Below, in pieces: positions 46,168 to 55,408 of a stretch of 64,000 nt of DNA; position 1 is the stretch's first letter, and the number at the start of each line of letters is the position of its first letter. Made by a program: the position numbers and the translations under genes. Below the pieces are notes generated by a model. It ran no database searches. It worked only from the letters and a program-made list of their open reading frames with translations, and was not told the DNA's origin. The stretch comes from Achromobacter sp. AONIH1 (GTDB lineage: Bacteria > Pseudomonadota > Gammaproteobacteria > Burkholderiales > Burkholderiaceae_B): the NCBI RefSeq assembly GCF_002902905.1, contig NZ_CP026124.1:310001-374000 (forward strand), given 5' to 3'.

Positions 46168-47234
46168 GGCAGTTCTCCAGGTTGGTCAGGGGTCGAGGAA
46201 GGCGCAGCGGCAGCGGCTGCAAGAGGAACCGGCGGCAGCTCGGGAAACGGCGTTTCCAGCGCATCTGTCAGGCGATAGCCCGCACCGTCGAAGCCGACGA
46301 CACGGGAGATGGTTTCGACGTGACGTTTGCGGCCACGGCCTGCGATGTGAATCACCACGTTGACCGCCTCGGCGATCAGGGCGCGGGGCGGATTCACTGC
46401 CACTTCGAGGATCAGTTGCTCCAGACGCAGCAGTGCGCCCAAGGCGGAGCCGGCATGGATGGTGGCAATGCCGCCGGGGTGGCCGGTGCCCCAGACCTTC
46501 ACCAAGTCCAGGGCTTCGCCGCCACGCACTTCGCCGACGATCACGCGGTCAGGCCGCAGGCGCATCGTGGCCCGCACCAGCTCGGTCATTGTGACGACGC
46601 CGGCGCGGGTGCGCAGCGGCACATGGTCGCGGGCCGCGCATTGCAGCTCGATGGTGTCTTCGAGCACCAGCACGCGGTCGCCTGTGGCGGCGATCTCGGC
46701 CAGCAGCGCGTTCGCCAGCGTGGTCTTGCCGGTGCTGGTGCCGCCGGCGATCAGGATGTTCTGCCGCTCGCGCACGGCGCGGCGCAGGAACTCGGCCTGC
46801 CCGGCGGTCAGGATGCCGTCGGCCACGTAGCGATCCAGGCCGATGATGCTCACGGCCCGCTTGCGTAGCGCGAAGGCTGGCCCCGGGGCGGCCGGAGGCA
46901 GGATGCCCTCGAAACGCTCGCCGGTTTCCGGCAACTCGGCGGTCAAGAGCGGCTGGCCGCGATGCACCTCCGCGCCGACATGCGCGGCGACCAGGCGGAT
47001 GATGCGTTCACCATCGGCCTCGGGCATCTCCACGCCCAGCGGCGAGCGACCCGACGACAGCCGATCCACCCACAGGGTGCGATCGGGGTTGAGCATGATT
47101 TCCACAACATCCGGATCTTCGAGCGCAGCGGCGATCAGCGGCCCCATCGCCGTGCGCAGCATCTGGATGCGGCGATCCTGGGACGCCGCGGCGGATGAGC
47201 GAGATTCAGGCGGAATCTGCGGAACGGCACTCAT
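46164..47234 (-). CDS. trbB: TrbB, VirB11-like ATPase
   Basis: A 356-residue secretion ATPase with Walker A GGTSTGKTT near residues 163-171, the Asp box and Walker B region (VIVGEVRGGEALDLVKVWGT) and the His box GHPGGIATIHAGSA. It forms a hexamer at the base of the channel. It overlaps trbC and the CopG gene by four bases each. Confidence 0.96.
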   Translation of the reverse strand: MSAVPQIPPESRSSAAASQDRRIQMLRTAMGPLIAAALEDPDVVEIMLNPDRTLWVDRLSSGRSPLGVEMPEADGERIIRLVAAHVGAEVHRGQPLLTAELPETGERFEGILPPAAPGPAFALRKRAVSIIGLDRYVADGILTAGQAEFLRRAVRERQNILIAGGTSTGKTTLANALLAEIAATGDRVLVLEDTIELQCAARDHVPLRTRAGVVTMTELVRATMRLRPDRVIVGEVRGGEALDLVKVWGTGHPGGIATIHAGSALGALLRLEQLILEVAVNPPRALIAEAVNVVIHIAGRGRKRHVETISRVVGFDGAGYRLTDALETPFPELPPVPLAAAAAAPSSTPDQPGELP

Positions 47235-47707
47235 GACGCACGCTCTGCAGCTCGCTCATCGGCGGACGCCATCGCTGCTGCGTCATCCATCCGCATCGGA
47301 TCGGGGTGCAGTTCCTCCACCACGTCGCGCACCAGACTGCGGCCACGCAGCAGGTGGCGACCCAACTGCTCGACGAACTGCTCGAAGCGCGCTTTGCCCT
47401 GGGCGCGGGCCGCGTCCTTGTGGGCTTCTGGCACCGGCGTGCTGATGGTCAAGAAATAGCGGATGAACAGCGCCAGCGTTTCGATCTGGATGTTCTGGTC
47501 GCGCTCCATGCGTTCGGTCTGCCGCGACAGTCGATCCAGCCGCTTGGCAATGGCGGCCTCACGCTGGTCGCCCGCATCGGGTGACAGCCAGGACGCCAAG
47601 GCCGCTGCGACGATGGAGGACTTGGACACGCCTTTCTTGGCGGCAAGTTCATCCAGGCGCTTGGCGTGCTCGGGCTGGATGAAAAGATTGAGGCGGTATT
47701 GGCTCAT
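47231..47707 (-). CDS. CopG-type (ribbon-helix-helix) protein of the transfer operon
   Basis: A 158-residue protein whose N-terminal 45 residues (YRLNLFIQPEHAKRLDELA, KKGVSKSSIVAAAL) form a ribbon-helix-helix DNA-binding domain. The rest is helical (RLDRLSRQTERMERDQN). It always lies between traG and trbB in this element family and may regulate the operon or assist TraG; this is inference. Confidence 0.9.
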   Translation of the reverse strand: MSQYRLNLFIQPEHAKRLDELAAKKGVSKSSIVAAALASWLSPDAGDQREAAIAKRLDRLSRQTERMERDQNIQIETLALFIRYFLTISTPVPEAHKDAARAQGKARFEQFVEQLGRHLLRGRSLVRDVVEELHPDPMRMDDAAAMASADERAAERAS

Positions 47708-49701
47708 AGGTCGATTCCGTCGTTGGGGTCGAGAGAAGCCAGCCGGGCCGTGCGCTGCATGGCCGGGTCGAGCTGGCCGGGAAGCGGGAGCGCCAGGTCG
47801 TCGTCATCGAGCAGCTCCAGGTCGTTCGCACACGCGTCCAACTCGGGCTCGTAGGCGACGGTTTCGGAGAGTTCGAGCTGGCGGCGCGGGCCGCCGTCAT
47901 CGGTGCCGCCCGGACCATCGGCGGATACCGAGGTCGGCGCCGTAGGTACGGCCGGGATCGCCAAGCCGCTCCAGTCGTCGGGGCGGGCTGGCGGCGCGTC
48001 GGCGTACCTCCCGACTGCGAGCACGGGCGGTGGCAGGACGCGATCCTTGAAATTGGCGTCGACGTAGTAACGCAGCTTCTTCGCGCGGATCGGGGCAACG
48101 CTGGACACCATGACTACGGCGTCCTCAGGTGGAAGCTGCATCACCTCGCCGGGCGTCAGCAGCGGACGTGCAGTTTCCTGACGCGACACCATCAGGTGCC
48201 CCAGCCACGGAGCGAGGCGGTGGCCCGCGTAGTTGCGCTGCGCGCGAAGCTCGGTGGCGGTGCCGAGGGTTTCGGAAATCCTTTTCGCCGTCCTTTCGTC
48301 GTTGGTGGCGAAAGTCACCCGGACATGGCAGTTGTCGAGGATGGAATGGTTCTGCCCATACGCCTTGTCGATCTGGTTCAGGCTTTGAGCGATGAGAAAG
48401 CTGCGGATGCCGTAGCCGGCCATGAAGGCAAGCGCGGACTCGAAAAAATCGAGGCGACCCAGCGCCGGAAACTCGTCCAGCATCAGCAGCAGCTTGTGCC
48501 GGCGCGCGATGCCATCGCTGCCGTCGAGCGATTCGGTCAGCCGCCGCCCGATCTGGTTCAAGATGAGCCGGATCAGCGGCTTGGTGCGGCTTATGTCGGA
48601 GGGCGGCACCACCAGATAGAGCGATACCGGGTGCTCGGCGGAAATCAGGTCGGCGATGCGCCAATCGCAGCGCGATGTGACTTCGGCCACGGTCGGGTCG
48701 CGGTACAGGCCGAGAAACGACATGGCGGTGGAGAGCACGCCCGATCGCTCGTTGTCCGACTTGTTGAGCACTTCGCGGGCAGCGGATGCGACAACCGGGT
48801 GAGGCGCATCGCCCAGGTGCTTCGTCGTCATCATCCGGTGCAGCGTCAGCTCGAACGGACACGCCGGGTCGCTGAGGAAGTTGGCGACGCCGCGCAGCGT
48901 CTTGTCCTCGCCTGCGTACAGAACATGCAAGATTGCACCGACCAGTAGCGCGTGGCTGGTCTTCTCCCAATGATTGCGCTTCTCTAACGCACCTTCAGGG
49001 TCAACCAGAATGTCGGCGATGTTCTGCACGTCGCGCACTTCATGTGCGCCGCGCCGGACTTCAAGCAGCGGGTTGTAGGCGGCCGACTGCCTATCGGTGG
49101 GGTTGAAAAGCAGGCAGTGCGAAAAGCGCGAACGCCAGCCCGCCGTGATCTTCCAGTTCTCTCCCTTAATGTCGTGAATGACGGCGGACGCCGGCCACGA
49201 AAGCAACGTAGGCACCACCAAGCCCACGCCCTTGCCCGAGCGCGTGGGTGCGAAGCTCAGGACATGTTCCGGCCCCTCATGTCGGAGGTATTGGTCGTCG
49301 TGTTGGCCGAGGAAGACGCCCGCCGGGAGGGTCAGTCCAGCTTTGCGGATGTCGACGGCATCGGCCCAGCGTGCCGAACCATAAGTCGTAACCAGCCGCG
49401 ACTGCCGAGAACGCCATACCGACATGGCGATGGCGACGAGTAAAGCGAACAAACCGCTACCACCCGCAATCGCACCGCCTGTGTCGAAGACGTGCGGCGC
49501 GTAGGCATCAAAGAAGAACCACCATTCGAACAAGCGCCACGGGTGATAAACCGGTACACCTAGAAGATCGAACCAGGGCGATCCGAGGCGTACTTGATAG
49601 CCAAGGGTCGCTGCTGTCCATTGTGTGGCGCCCCAGACGCCGGCGATCACGATGCCGATTACCACAGCGATCTGGCCGAACAGAACGTTCGTCCCTTGCA
49701 T
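47704..49701 (-). CDS. traG: TraG, VirD4-like type IV coupling protein
   Basis: A 665-residue coupling protein with two N-terminal membrane segments (near residues 8-30 and 75-95), Walker A PTRSGKGVG near 150-157 and Walker B LLLMLDEFPALG near 403. It brings the relaxase-DNA complex to the mating channel. A good RBS (GGAGGACAGGTC) precedes the ATG. It is the first gene of the operon here. The genes normally found upstream (relaxase, traF/traR) are missing from this window. Confidence 0.96.
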   Translation of the reverse strand: MQGTNVLFGQIAVVIGIVIAGVWGATQWTAATLGYQVRLGSPWFDLLGVPVYHPWRLFEWWFFFDAYAPHVFDTGGAIAGGSGLFALLVAIAMSVWRSRQSRLVTTYGSARWADAVDIRKAGLTLPAGVFLGQHDDQYLRHEGPEHVLSFAPTRSGKGVGLVVPTLLSWPASAVIHDIKGENWKITAGWRSRFSHCLLFNPTDRQSAAYNPLLEVRRGAHEVRDVQNIADILVDPEGALEKRNHWEKTSHALLVGAILHVLYAGEDKTLRGVANFLSDPACPFELTLHRMMTTKHLGDAPHPVVASAAREVLNKSDNERSGVLSTAMSFLGLYRDPTVAEVTSRCDWRIADLISAEHPVSLYLVVPPSDISRTKPLIRLILNQIGRRLTESLDGSDGIARRHKLLLMLDEFPALGRLDFFESALAFMAGYGIRSFLIAQSLNQIDKAYGQNHSILDNCHVRVTFATNDERTAKRISETLGTATELRAQRNYAGHRLAPWLGHLMVSRQETARPLLTPGEVMQLPPEDAVVMVSSVAPIRAKKLRYYVDANFKDRVLPPPVLAVGRYADAPPARPDDWSGLAIPAVPTAPTSVSADGPGGTDDGGPRRQLELSETVAYEPELDACANDLELLDDDDLALPLPGQLDPAMQRTARLASLDPNDGIDL

Positions 49702-49967
49702 GACCTGTCCTCCGATTTCTCCTGCGCTGGTGTCTCATTGAAAGCGTTGCACAGGGGGTGTCGCAGGCGTCAGGATCGGTTCTGGGCTAGTGCCGGTCAA
49801 AGACCGTTCGCAGCACAATGGTCGAGGGAAAAGAAAGAATGAGCGCGGTGGCGAGTCAAAGAAAAGCGCCGCAAGCGAAAGCGCACTGCGGCGCATACAG
49901 AGTTCCAAGCAAGTTACCCAAAAAAAGCCGTCAATGGGCCTTGCTTCCACTCATAGGCAATATTTAG
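49702..49967. other. Intergenic stretch upstream of traG
   Basis: No gene is seen. It holds a hairpin GCGCCGCA / TGCGGCGC (49867-49874 and 49888-49895) with a smaller hairpin in its loop. Base composition becomes AT-rich toward the LysR gene. The junction between transfer genes and cargo lies here. Confidence 0.5.
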
Positions 49968-49989
49968 ATATCATGAAAAACGATGATAT
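49968..49989. promoter_or_regulatory. LysR-type box ATC-N9-GAT upstream of the LysR gene
   Basis: ATATCAT (49968-49974) and ATGATAT (49983-49989) form an inverted repeat that contains ATC-N9-GAT (49970-49984). It lies 18-39 bases before the LysR start, where an autoregulatory site is expected. Confidence 0.6.
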
Positions 49990-50006
49990 TTAAGATTGGA
50001 ATAAAA

Positions 50007-50912
50007 ATGAAAAATATCAAGAGTATGGATCTCAACTTGCTCAAGGCGCTGGACGCATTGTTAGACGAACGCAATGTGACACGGGCGGCGGCCCGTCTGG
50101 GACTAACCCAGCCGGCCTTGAGTGGCATGCTGACGCGGTTGCGCGAGAGCTTCGGTGACCCGCTTTTCGCGCGCTCGCAGCGGGGTATCGTTCCAACGCA
50201 GCGGGCGCTGGATCTAGGGATGCCTGTCAAGCAGGTGCTCGCCGAAATCGACGCGCTGCTCCAGCCACCTTCCTTCAATCCGGCCACCGCACAACTGACC
50301 TTCTCCATCGCCGCGACGGACTATGCGCTGCGTGCCGTTGCTGTCCCATTTCTATCGGCACTTAAACGGCACGCACCGCGTGTACGAGTCTCATTAGTGC
50401 CAGTCGAGAGCGGGCAGCTACAGAACCAGCTTGAGCGCGGTCAGATCGATTTAGCCCTCCTGACGCCAGAGATCACTCCGCCAAATCTGCATGCCCGAGA
50501 GCTGTTCAAGGAACACTATGTGTGTGTCCTGCGGGAAGACCATCCTGCGGCTATGGGGCGCAAGCTGACCGTTAAACAGTTCTGTGCTCTCGACCATGCG
50601 CTTGTTTCCTACGATGGTGGAGGTTTCCGCGGCGTCACCGACGATGCGCTAGAACAGTTGGGCAAACGACGCAGCGTCACACTGTCGGTCAAGAGCTTTC
50701 TGATCTTGCCAGACATCCTGCGTGCCAGTGACATGGTTGCGATCTTGCCGAGCCGCTTGGTCGCCGGTATGGACAAGCTGGCTATCTCCCTGCCGCCGGT
50801 GAAGATACCGGGGTTCACCAAGACGGCTGCTTGGCACGAACGCACCCATCACGATCCAGCACATCGCTGGATACGAGCACTGCTGTTCACTTCCTGTGCT
50901 AACAACAAGTAG
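50007..50912 (+). CDS. LysR-family regulator of the adjacent SRPBCC gene
   Basis: A 301-residue LysR-type regulator with its helix-turn-helix near residues 18-40 (RNVTRAAARLGLTQPALSGM) and a substrate-binding domain behind it. The style (MDLNLLKALDALLDERNVT) is that of the NodD/PcpR-like branch. I chose the ATG at 50007. It faces the SRPBCC gene in the same direction, and both promoters carry ATC-N9-GAT boxes, so it probably controls both. Inducer unknown. Confidence 0.88.
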   Translation: MKNIKSMDLNLLKALDALLDERNVTRAAARLGLTQPALSGMLTRLRESFGDPLFARSQRGIVPTQRALDLGMPVKQVLAEIDALLQPPSFNPATAQLTFSIAATDYALRAVAVPFLSALKRHAPRVRVSLVPVESGQLQNQLERGQIDLALLTPEITPPNLHARELFKEHYVCVLREDHPAAMGRKLTVKQFCALDHALVSYDGGGFRGVTDDALEQLGKRRSVTLSVKSFLILPDILRASDMVAILPSRLVAGMDKLAISLPPVKIPGFTKTAAWHERTHHDPAHRWIRALLFTSCANNK

Positions 50913-51051
50913 GCAAGATCGCTCCTATCGTCATGCTCAGCACAACTCTACCTCGCACTACAAATAAGCAATCAGTCGGCTCAATTGGAGACGCGCCCTT
51001 TCGTAGCGCCGCTGCGAGATAGCCTAGTCGGTGGATGGCAGAACCTAGGCC

Positions 51052-51076
51052 TTGATATCATATTTTATGATATCAA
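51052..51076. promoter_or_regulatory. Perfect 25-base palindrome with ATC-N9-GAT upstream of the SRPBCC gene
   Basis: TTGATATCATA (51052-51062), TTT and TATGATATCAA (51066-51076) form a perfect palindrome containing ATC-N9-GAT (51057-51071), the same box as in front of the LysR gene. It lies 118-142 bases before the SRPBCC start; the rest of 50913-51193 shows no gene. Confidence 0.65.
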
Positions 51077-51193
51077 AAATAGAAACTTAGGATTTCACTT
51101 ATTGCAGATGGAGGCTCATGATTTGCTCCATGACCACTTGAATGACGCAGCCACCCCTGTTGCGTCATCGACATTTTGTGAAGGAGCTTCGAT

Positions 51194-51724
51194 ATGAGCA
51201 AGCAACAGAACGCCATCCTCTGGCCCGAAGGCTACACGCCGGGCTTTACTGAGAATTTCGCCTCCAATGAGATCATCGCCGCCGGCTTGAGCGCGGCCGA
51301 CGTATGGCCTCTACTCGTCACACCATCGCTGTGGCCAAGCTACTACGCCAACTCGGCTAACGTGTGCTTTCATGACGGCAAAGGCCCGGTACTGGCCGAC
51401 GGCGATCGGTTTTACTTCGAGACCTTCGGCTTCCCGGTAGAGGGGCAGTGCAACGAATACGTGCCACCTGCGGATGGGCAACCCGGCCGCGTGGCCTGGC
51501 ACGGCTGGTCCGGCGAGGAAGGCACAGATACGCGCCTGGATGTGCATCACGCCTGGCTGGTTGAGAACCTGGACGGCAGGCGCGTGCGCATCCTCACGCA
51601 GGAAACTCAGAAGGGCAAACCGGCCGAGGAGCTGCACAACGCCAAACCCAACCCGATGATCAACGGCCATCAGGACTGGCTCGACAGCTTGGTCGAGGCA
51701 GCGCGCAAAGCCAAGCAGGCGTAG
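51194..51724 (+). CDS. SRPBCC (START-like) domain protein
   Basis: A 176-residue protein of the SRPBCC superfamily, the polyketide cyclase / Aha1-like type (ASNEIIAAGLSAADVWPLL... at the start, GWSGEEGTDTRLDVHHAWLV in the middle). It has a hydrophobic pocket fold and no membrane segment. It may bind or modify a small hydrophobic compound. RBS AAGGAG precedes the ATG. It is probably activated by the LysR protein next to it. Confidence 0.88.
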   Translation: MSKQQNAILWPEGYTPGFTENFASNEIIAAGLSAADVWPLLVTPSLWPSYYANSANVCFHDGKGPVLADGDRFYFETFGFPVEGQCNEYVPPADGQPGRVAWHGWSGEEGTDTRLDVHHAWLVENLDGRRVRILTQETQKGKPAEELHNAKPNPMINGHQDWLDSLVEAARKAKQA

Positions 51725-51819
51725 TGGTCTCCGGCCGCTTGATCCCAAGCGTCTGAACGGAGAAAACCATGATGAGAACTCCCCTCAGGATTCTGCTGGT
51801 CCTGACTTCGCAGGCAACG

Positions 51820-52005
51820 ATGGGCGACGAACTGCTCAACCGCGAATGGTTCCGCAGTCGGACCGAAGCGAAGGTGCTGATCGAACGTTGGCGACAGTTC
51901 TACAACGAGCAGCGGCCGCATAGCGCGCATGCTTACAAACCGCCGGCGACGATCCGGCGCAACTGGATCCAATCCGATAGCATCCCCTCCGAACTCACTG
52001 CCTGA
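51820..52005 (+). pseudogene. C-terminal fragment of an IS3-family transposase
   Basis: The last about 60 codons of an IS3-type transposase: GDELLNREWFRSRTEAKVL, then WRQFYNEQRPHSAHAYKPP, which contains the last part of the integrase core. The 5' part and the rest of the insertion sequence are gone. It marks an old rearrangement in the cargo region. Confidence 0.85.
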
Positions 52006-52233
52006 CTGGCTACAAAGTTCGTACTCAGGTCACCTTGGCGCAGGCACTGAAGGTGGAGCCACCCGGAATGGGTGCTCCCACCGCCTTACGCGCACTGGCT
52101 CGAACTCTCCCGAGGCGCCGGCAAGCTCGTCACATAGCGACTAGAGAGAGGAGGTGACCGTACGAGTTCCCAGCGCCCGATCCACTCTGGGAGCTGGGTC
52201 GCCTAGCGACTACGCTACCAATGGAGCTAGCGA
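52006..52233. other. Non-coding stretch between IS3 fragment and SMR gene
   Basis: No gene is seen. Short inverted repeats (for example CCCAGC / GCTGGG and GTCGC / GCGAC on the minus strand, 52165-52215) could act as terminator for the SMR gene, but there is no U-tract. Confidence 0.4.
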
Positions 52234-52551
52234 TCAACTCGATAACTTGAGCGTGATAACGCCCAGGATGATCAACGCCACGCCAAGGTATCGCATCAGG
52301 GAGGTTGGGTCGCCATAGAAATGAATTCCGACTAAGAAAGTTCCCGCCGCTCCGATACCCGTCCACACCGCATAAGCAGTCCCAATCGGTATCTGACGCT
52401 GAGCAAGCCATAGGAAGGCGCCGCTAATTGTCATGAAAGAGACGGCTACTGCGACCCCACTCCAACGCGATGTTGGCTCTTGCGCCATTTTCAGCCCGAC
52501 CGGCCATCCGATTTCAAACAATCCAGCCAAAACAAGATAGATCCAACCCAT
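52234..52551 (-). CDS. SMR-family exporter of the SugE/Gdx (guanidinium) type
   Basis: A 105-residue four-span protein. The active-site Glu13 is present (GLFEIGWPVGLK), and the block IPIGTAYAVWTGIGAAGTF is the signature that separates SugE/Gdx from EmrE-like drug pumps. Gdx proteins export guanidinium ions, and some also carry quaternary ammonium compounds. RBS AAGGAG lies before the ATG. No guanidine riboswitch was recognised upstream. Confidence 0.9.
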   Translation of the reverse strand: MGWIYLVLAGLFEIGWPVGLKMAQEPTSRWSGVAVAVSFMTISGAFLWLAQRQIPIGTAYAVWTGIGAAGTFLVGIHFYGDPTSLMRYLGVALIILGVITLKLSS

Positions 52552-52609
52552 TGCGATTCTCCTTCAAATTTTTCATATCCGGCATACATACTCCGGCATG
52601 ACCACCAGC

Positions 52610-52873
52610 TTAGAACTTCGGCGGCTCTTTAGGCGTGGTGTGGGGCACATCGCCATCTTCGTAAAAGCGCTTTCGCGTAGCCTCGGCAACCCGGTTACAT
52701 AGTTGGTCGCCCAGCATTGGTCGATCCAACTTGCATTGCTTGCGCAACTCTTTCAGACGCTCAGGATTGAGCGCTAATTCATCGACTGTCGGAAGGTTGG
52801 CTTTATCTGGTTTCCCAGATGGGCTGCAGGCTGCCAATGTCGAGGAAAGCAATATGAGAGCAATCTTCTTCAT
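52610..52873 (-). CDS. EexN-like lipoprotein in the cargo region
   Basis: An 87-residue lipoprotein (lipobox LAAC) with NPERLKELRKQCKLDRP and LCNRVAEATRKRFY. The pattern is that of EexN/TrbK-alt entry-exclusion proteins and is parallel to the trb-encoded one at 41973-42299, including the Leu-Lys-x-Leu-Arg-x-Gln-Cys motif. Its presence outside the trb operon is odd and may come from another element. Confidence 0.75.
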   Translation of the reverse strand: MKKIALILLSSTLAACSPSGKPDKANLPTVDELALNPERLKELRKQCKLDRPMLGDQLCNRVAEATRKRFYEDGDVPHTTPKEPPKF

Positions 52874-52905
52874 GGTTAATTTTCTTTGGGAGATTGTGTG
52901 ATGGT

Positions 52906-53811
52906 TTACCGCCGACCTTTGGCATCTGGAGATTTGATCGAATGAACGCGTTCCATGAAGCGAGTCAGCATTTCTGACGGCTCGCTGGCCGGCCGTAGTA
53001 GATAGGTCGTGAGCATTGGCGAACGTCCAGTCAGCGGCCGTGCGACCACCCCCTGTTCCCTGCTGGCTGTGATATGCGCGCCTCCTGTGAGGCCTAGTGC
53101 AAGTCCCGCCGAAACCAGGACCATCATTAGATCGCTGGAAGTCACGCGTTCGGCAATCAGTGGCTCTATGTCCACGCGACGTAGCACCCGTTCAACTTGC
53201 CGAGCATGGCCCTCACACGCCACCGCGTCGCAGAGCACCAGCGGATACCGCAACAGCTCTTCTAGGGGAATCTGTTTGTGGGATAGCAAGGGGTGCCGTG
53301 CGGGCACAGCTACCATCAGAGGGTCACTCCACACCGGCACGGCGATGATGCCTTCGCCGACTTCATCCGATTGAGCGAAGCCGAGATCGTACAGTTCGCC
53401 ACACAATCCCTTGATTTGCTGTGCCAAAGGCACCTCGAAGAAGCGAACTTCCACTTCCGGCTCTTCCTGCCGGCAGAGCGCCAACAACGCAGGCAGGCGC
53501 GATGGCGTGATTCCATCAGACAATGCAATACGGAGCTGGCAATGAAAGCCATTGGCTGCGGCGTTCACACTGTCGCGCGCCTGCTGCAAAGCTGCGAAGA
53601 CACGCGGCACGCTCTCAAAGAAGAGCCTGCCCGCACGAGTCAAGCGGGTGCTCCGAGTGGTTCTCGCAAATAGCGCTACGCCCAACTCTTCCTCAAGTTC
53701 CTTGATGGCGCGCGACAGCGGCGATGTCTCTATGTGGAGGCGCTCTGCGGCTCGGGCAAAGTGCAGCTCCTCTGCCACCGCCAGAAAGTAGCGCAGGTGT
53801 CGAATTTCCAT
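52906..53811 (-). CDS. LysR-family regulator
   Basis: A 301-residue LysR-type regulator of the CbnR/BenM-like branch (MEIRHLRYFLAVAEELHFA, AAERLHIETSPLSRAIKELE). I chose the ATG at 53811. It lies next to the efflux lipoprotein gene on the same strand, 93 bases downstream of it, so its target is not clear. Nothing is damaged. Confidence 0.88.
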   Translation of the reverse strand: MEIRHLRYFLAVAEELHFARAAERLHIETSPLSRAIKELEEELGVALFARTTRSTRLTRAGRLFFESVPRVFAALQQARDSVNAAANGFHCQLRIALSDGITPSRLPALLALCRQEEPEVEVRFFEVPLAQQIKGLCGELYDLGFAQSDEVGEGIIAVPVWSDPLMVAVPARHPLLSHKQIPLEELLRYPLVLCDAVACEGHARQVERVLRRVDIEPLIAERVTSSDLMMVLVSAGLALGLTGGAHITASREQGVVARPLTGRSPMLTTYLLRPASEPSEMLTRFMERVHSIKSPDAKGRR

Positions 53812-53904
53812 GTTCGCATTCCTCATCACTCAGGCCTCACCACCTTCGCCTTGCGTCACGCTATTTAGCTAGCCTTCGCAAGCTGCTCCAGCATGTTTCT
53901 GCGA

Positions 53905-55308
53905 TCAAACAGGAGAGCCGGATAATGCTTTTGCCAGGACGCCCCATTGCATGGCTGTCTCGGCCCGCGTGCGGATCAGCGAAGCCTGCGCTGACAGCAC
54001 CCCGGCCTCAGCCTCGGCCACCACCGTGGCGTCCACTTGTCCCGCCTCGAACAGACGTCGGCTGCGATCGAGCTGACGCTCCGCGACTGCGACACCCTCG
54101 GCCTGATGCTCCAGTGCTGCGTGCTGCGTATGCCAACCGAGATATGCGTTCTCTACGTCCTGCAAAGCACTCAACAAAGTGCGCTCGAACTCCGCACGGG
54201 CAGCTCGGCTGCGCGCCTCTCCGGTCTCGATGCCGGCACGGATCGCGCCACCATCGAAGATCGGCAACGACACCCCGGCCCCAAGTGAAAAAATGTTTCC
54301 AGTGATGCGGGTTCCCACACTCTCTACGCGCTGCCGTCCGCCGCTCAGGTCCAACACCAGCCTGGGGAAGCGTTCGCCTTCGGCTGCGTTCCAGCGCGCG
54401 GTTTCGGCGGCGAACTTCGCTTCGGCGGCGCGCACGTCGGGCCGCTCACTCAGCAGGTCCGCAGGTATGCGTGTCGGTGTCCAGTCCGGGACGGCGAGCG
54501 ACGCAAGAGTTGGGGAAGCTGCAGGCGCTCCGGGCGTTTGTCCCACTAGTACATCGAGTGCATGCGTCGCCTCGCCGCGCGCACGCCGCAGTTGCTCTTG
54601 CTCCACGCGCAGTGCGACGACGCCGGCGCGGGTACGCTCGATGTCGAAGCCGGTAGCTTGTCCGGCCTCGAACTTCCGTTGCATCAGCAAGACGAGTCGT
54701 TCTGCGGATGCCAGCCGCGCCGCGGCTAGCGCTTCGAGCTCACTGGCTTGGCGCTGCTGCACAGCCGCCGACACTGTTTCAAACGCGACCTGCCACCGCG
54801 TGGCAACCCACGCTTGTTCGGCTGCCACCGCATCCAGGCGCGCACCTTCTGCTGCCTGCGAAAGCCGTCCCGACAGGTCTGCCTCCCACGATGCGGACAA
54901 CGTGGCGCGGCCATCATTGCCGATTGCAACGTTCTCTGAATAGTCGCGTCCTCGAGTTGCCTGCGTGCCCGCGGACAACGAGGGGAGCAGGGAGGCCCGT
55001 GCTCGCCGCGTGGCGGCCGATGCCTCGTCCACGCGCGCTCGCGCAATCGTCAGTTCGGTATTGCGCTCCAGCGCCGCCCGGACCAAGGCATTGAGGTGCG
55101 GATCGCCGTAGGCCGTCCACCAATCGACGGGAAGAGTACGGCGGGACGATTTGTCCAAGATGCCTTCACCTCCCTCTTCATTTGAGAAATGGGCCGGTAC
55201 ATCCAGGCGAGGTGGATCGGCAGAGTGCGGGGCATGGCTGCAGGCCGCAAGAAGCAGTAGCGGAGAAATCATGGCAATGAGGCGATAGCGTTCAAGAATT
55301 TGAGACAT
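53905..55308 (-). CDS. Outer-membrane efflux lipoprotein (OprM/NodT family)
   Basis: A 467-residue outer-membrane factor with a lipoprotein signal (lipobox LLAAC, Cys23) and two outer-membrane efflux repeats (DWWTAYGDPHLNALVRAALE near residue 60; LLSERPDVRAAEAKFAAETA near 270). It forms the exit duct of RND-type tripartite pumps. No adaptor or RND pump gene is nearby, so it is an orphan or works with a chromosomal pump. RBS AAGGAGCTG precedes the ATG. It is divergent from a TetR gene with 100 bases between them. Confidence 0.92.
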   Translation of the reverse strand: MSQILERYRLIAMISPLLLLAACSHAPHSADPPRLDVPAHFSNEEGGEGILDKSSRRTLPVDWWTAYGDPHLNALVRAALERNTELTIARARVDEASAATRRARASLLPSLSAGTQATRGRDYSENVAIGNDGRATLSASWEADLSGRLSQAAEGARLDAVAAEQAWVATRWQVAFETVSAAVQQRQASELEALAAARLASAERLVLLMQRKFEAGQATGFDIERTRAGVVALRVEQEQLRRARGEATHALDVLVGQTPGAPAASPTLASLAVPDWTPTRIPADLLSERPDVRAAEAKFAAETARWNAAEGERFPRLVLDLSGGRQRVESVGTRITGNIFSLGAGVSLPIFDGGAIRAGIETGEARSRAARAEFERTLLSALQDVENAYLGWHTQHAALEHQAEGVAVAERQLDRSRRLFEAGQVDATVVAEAEAGVLSAQASLIRTRAETAMQWGVLAKALSGSPV

Positions 55309-55408
55309 GGCAGCTCCTTGCGCTCCGAAAAAGTCTTGACGGACTGTTGTATGGCTTCTACTATACCGTCTGGACTGTATATGACTCAAGCTTTTTTGGA
55401 GCACGACC

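Noticed and set aside
52130-52240. tRNA-like or riboswitch-like pattern near the SMR gene
   Set aside because: A D-arm-like GCTCCATTGGTAGC can be read on the minus strand, but no acceptor stem, T arm or anticodon arm closes properly. It also lies downstream, not upstream, of the SMR gene.
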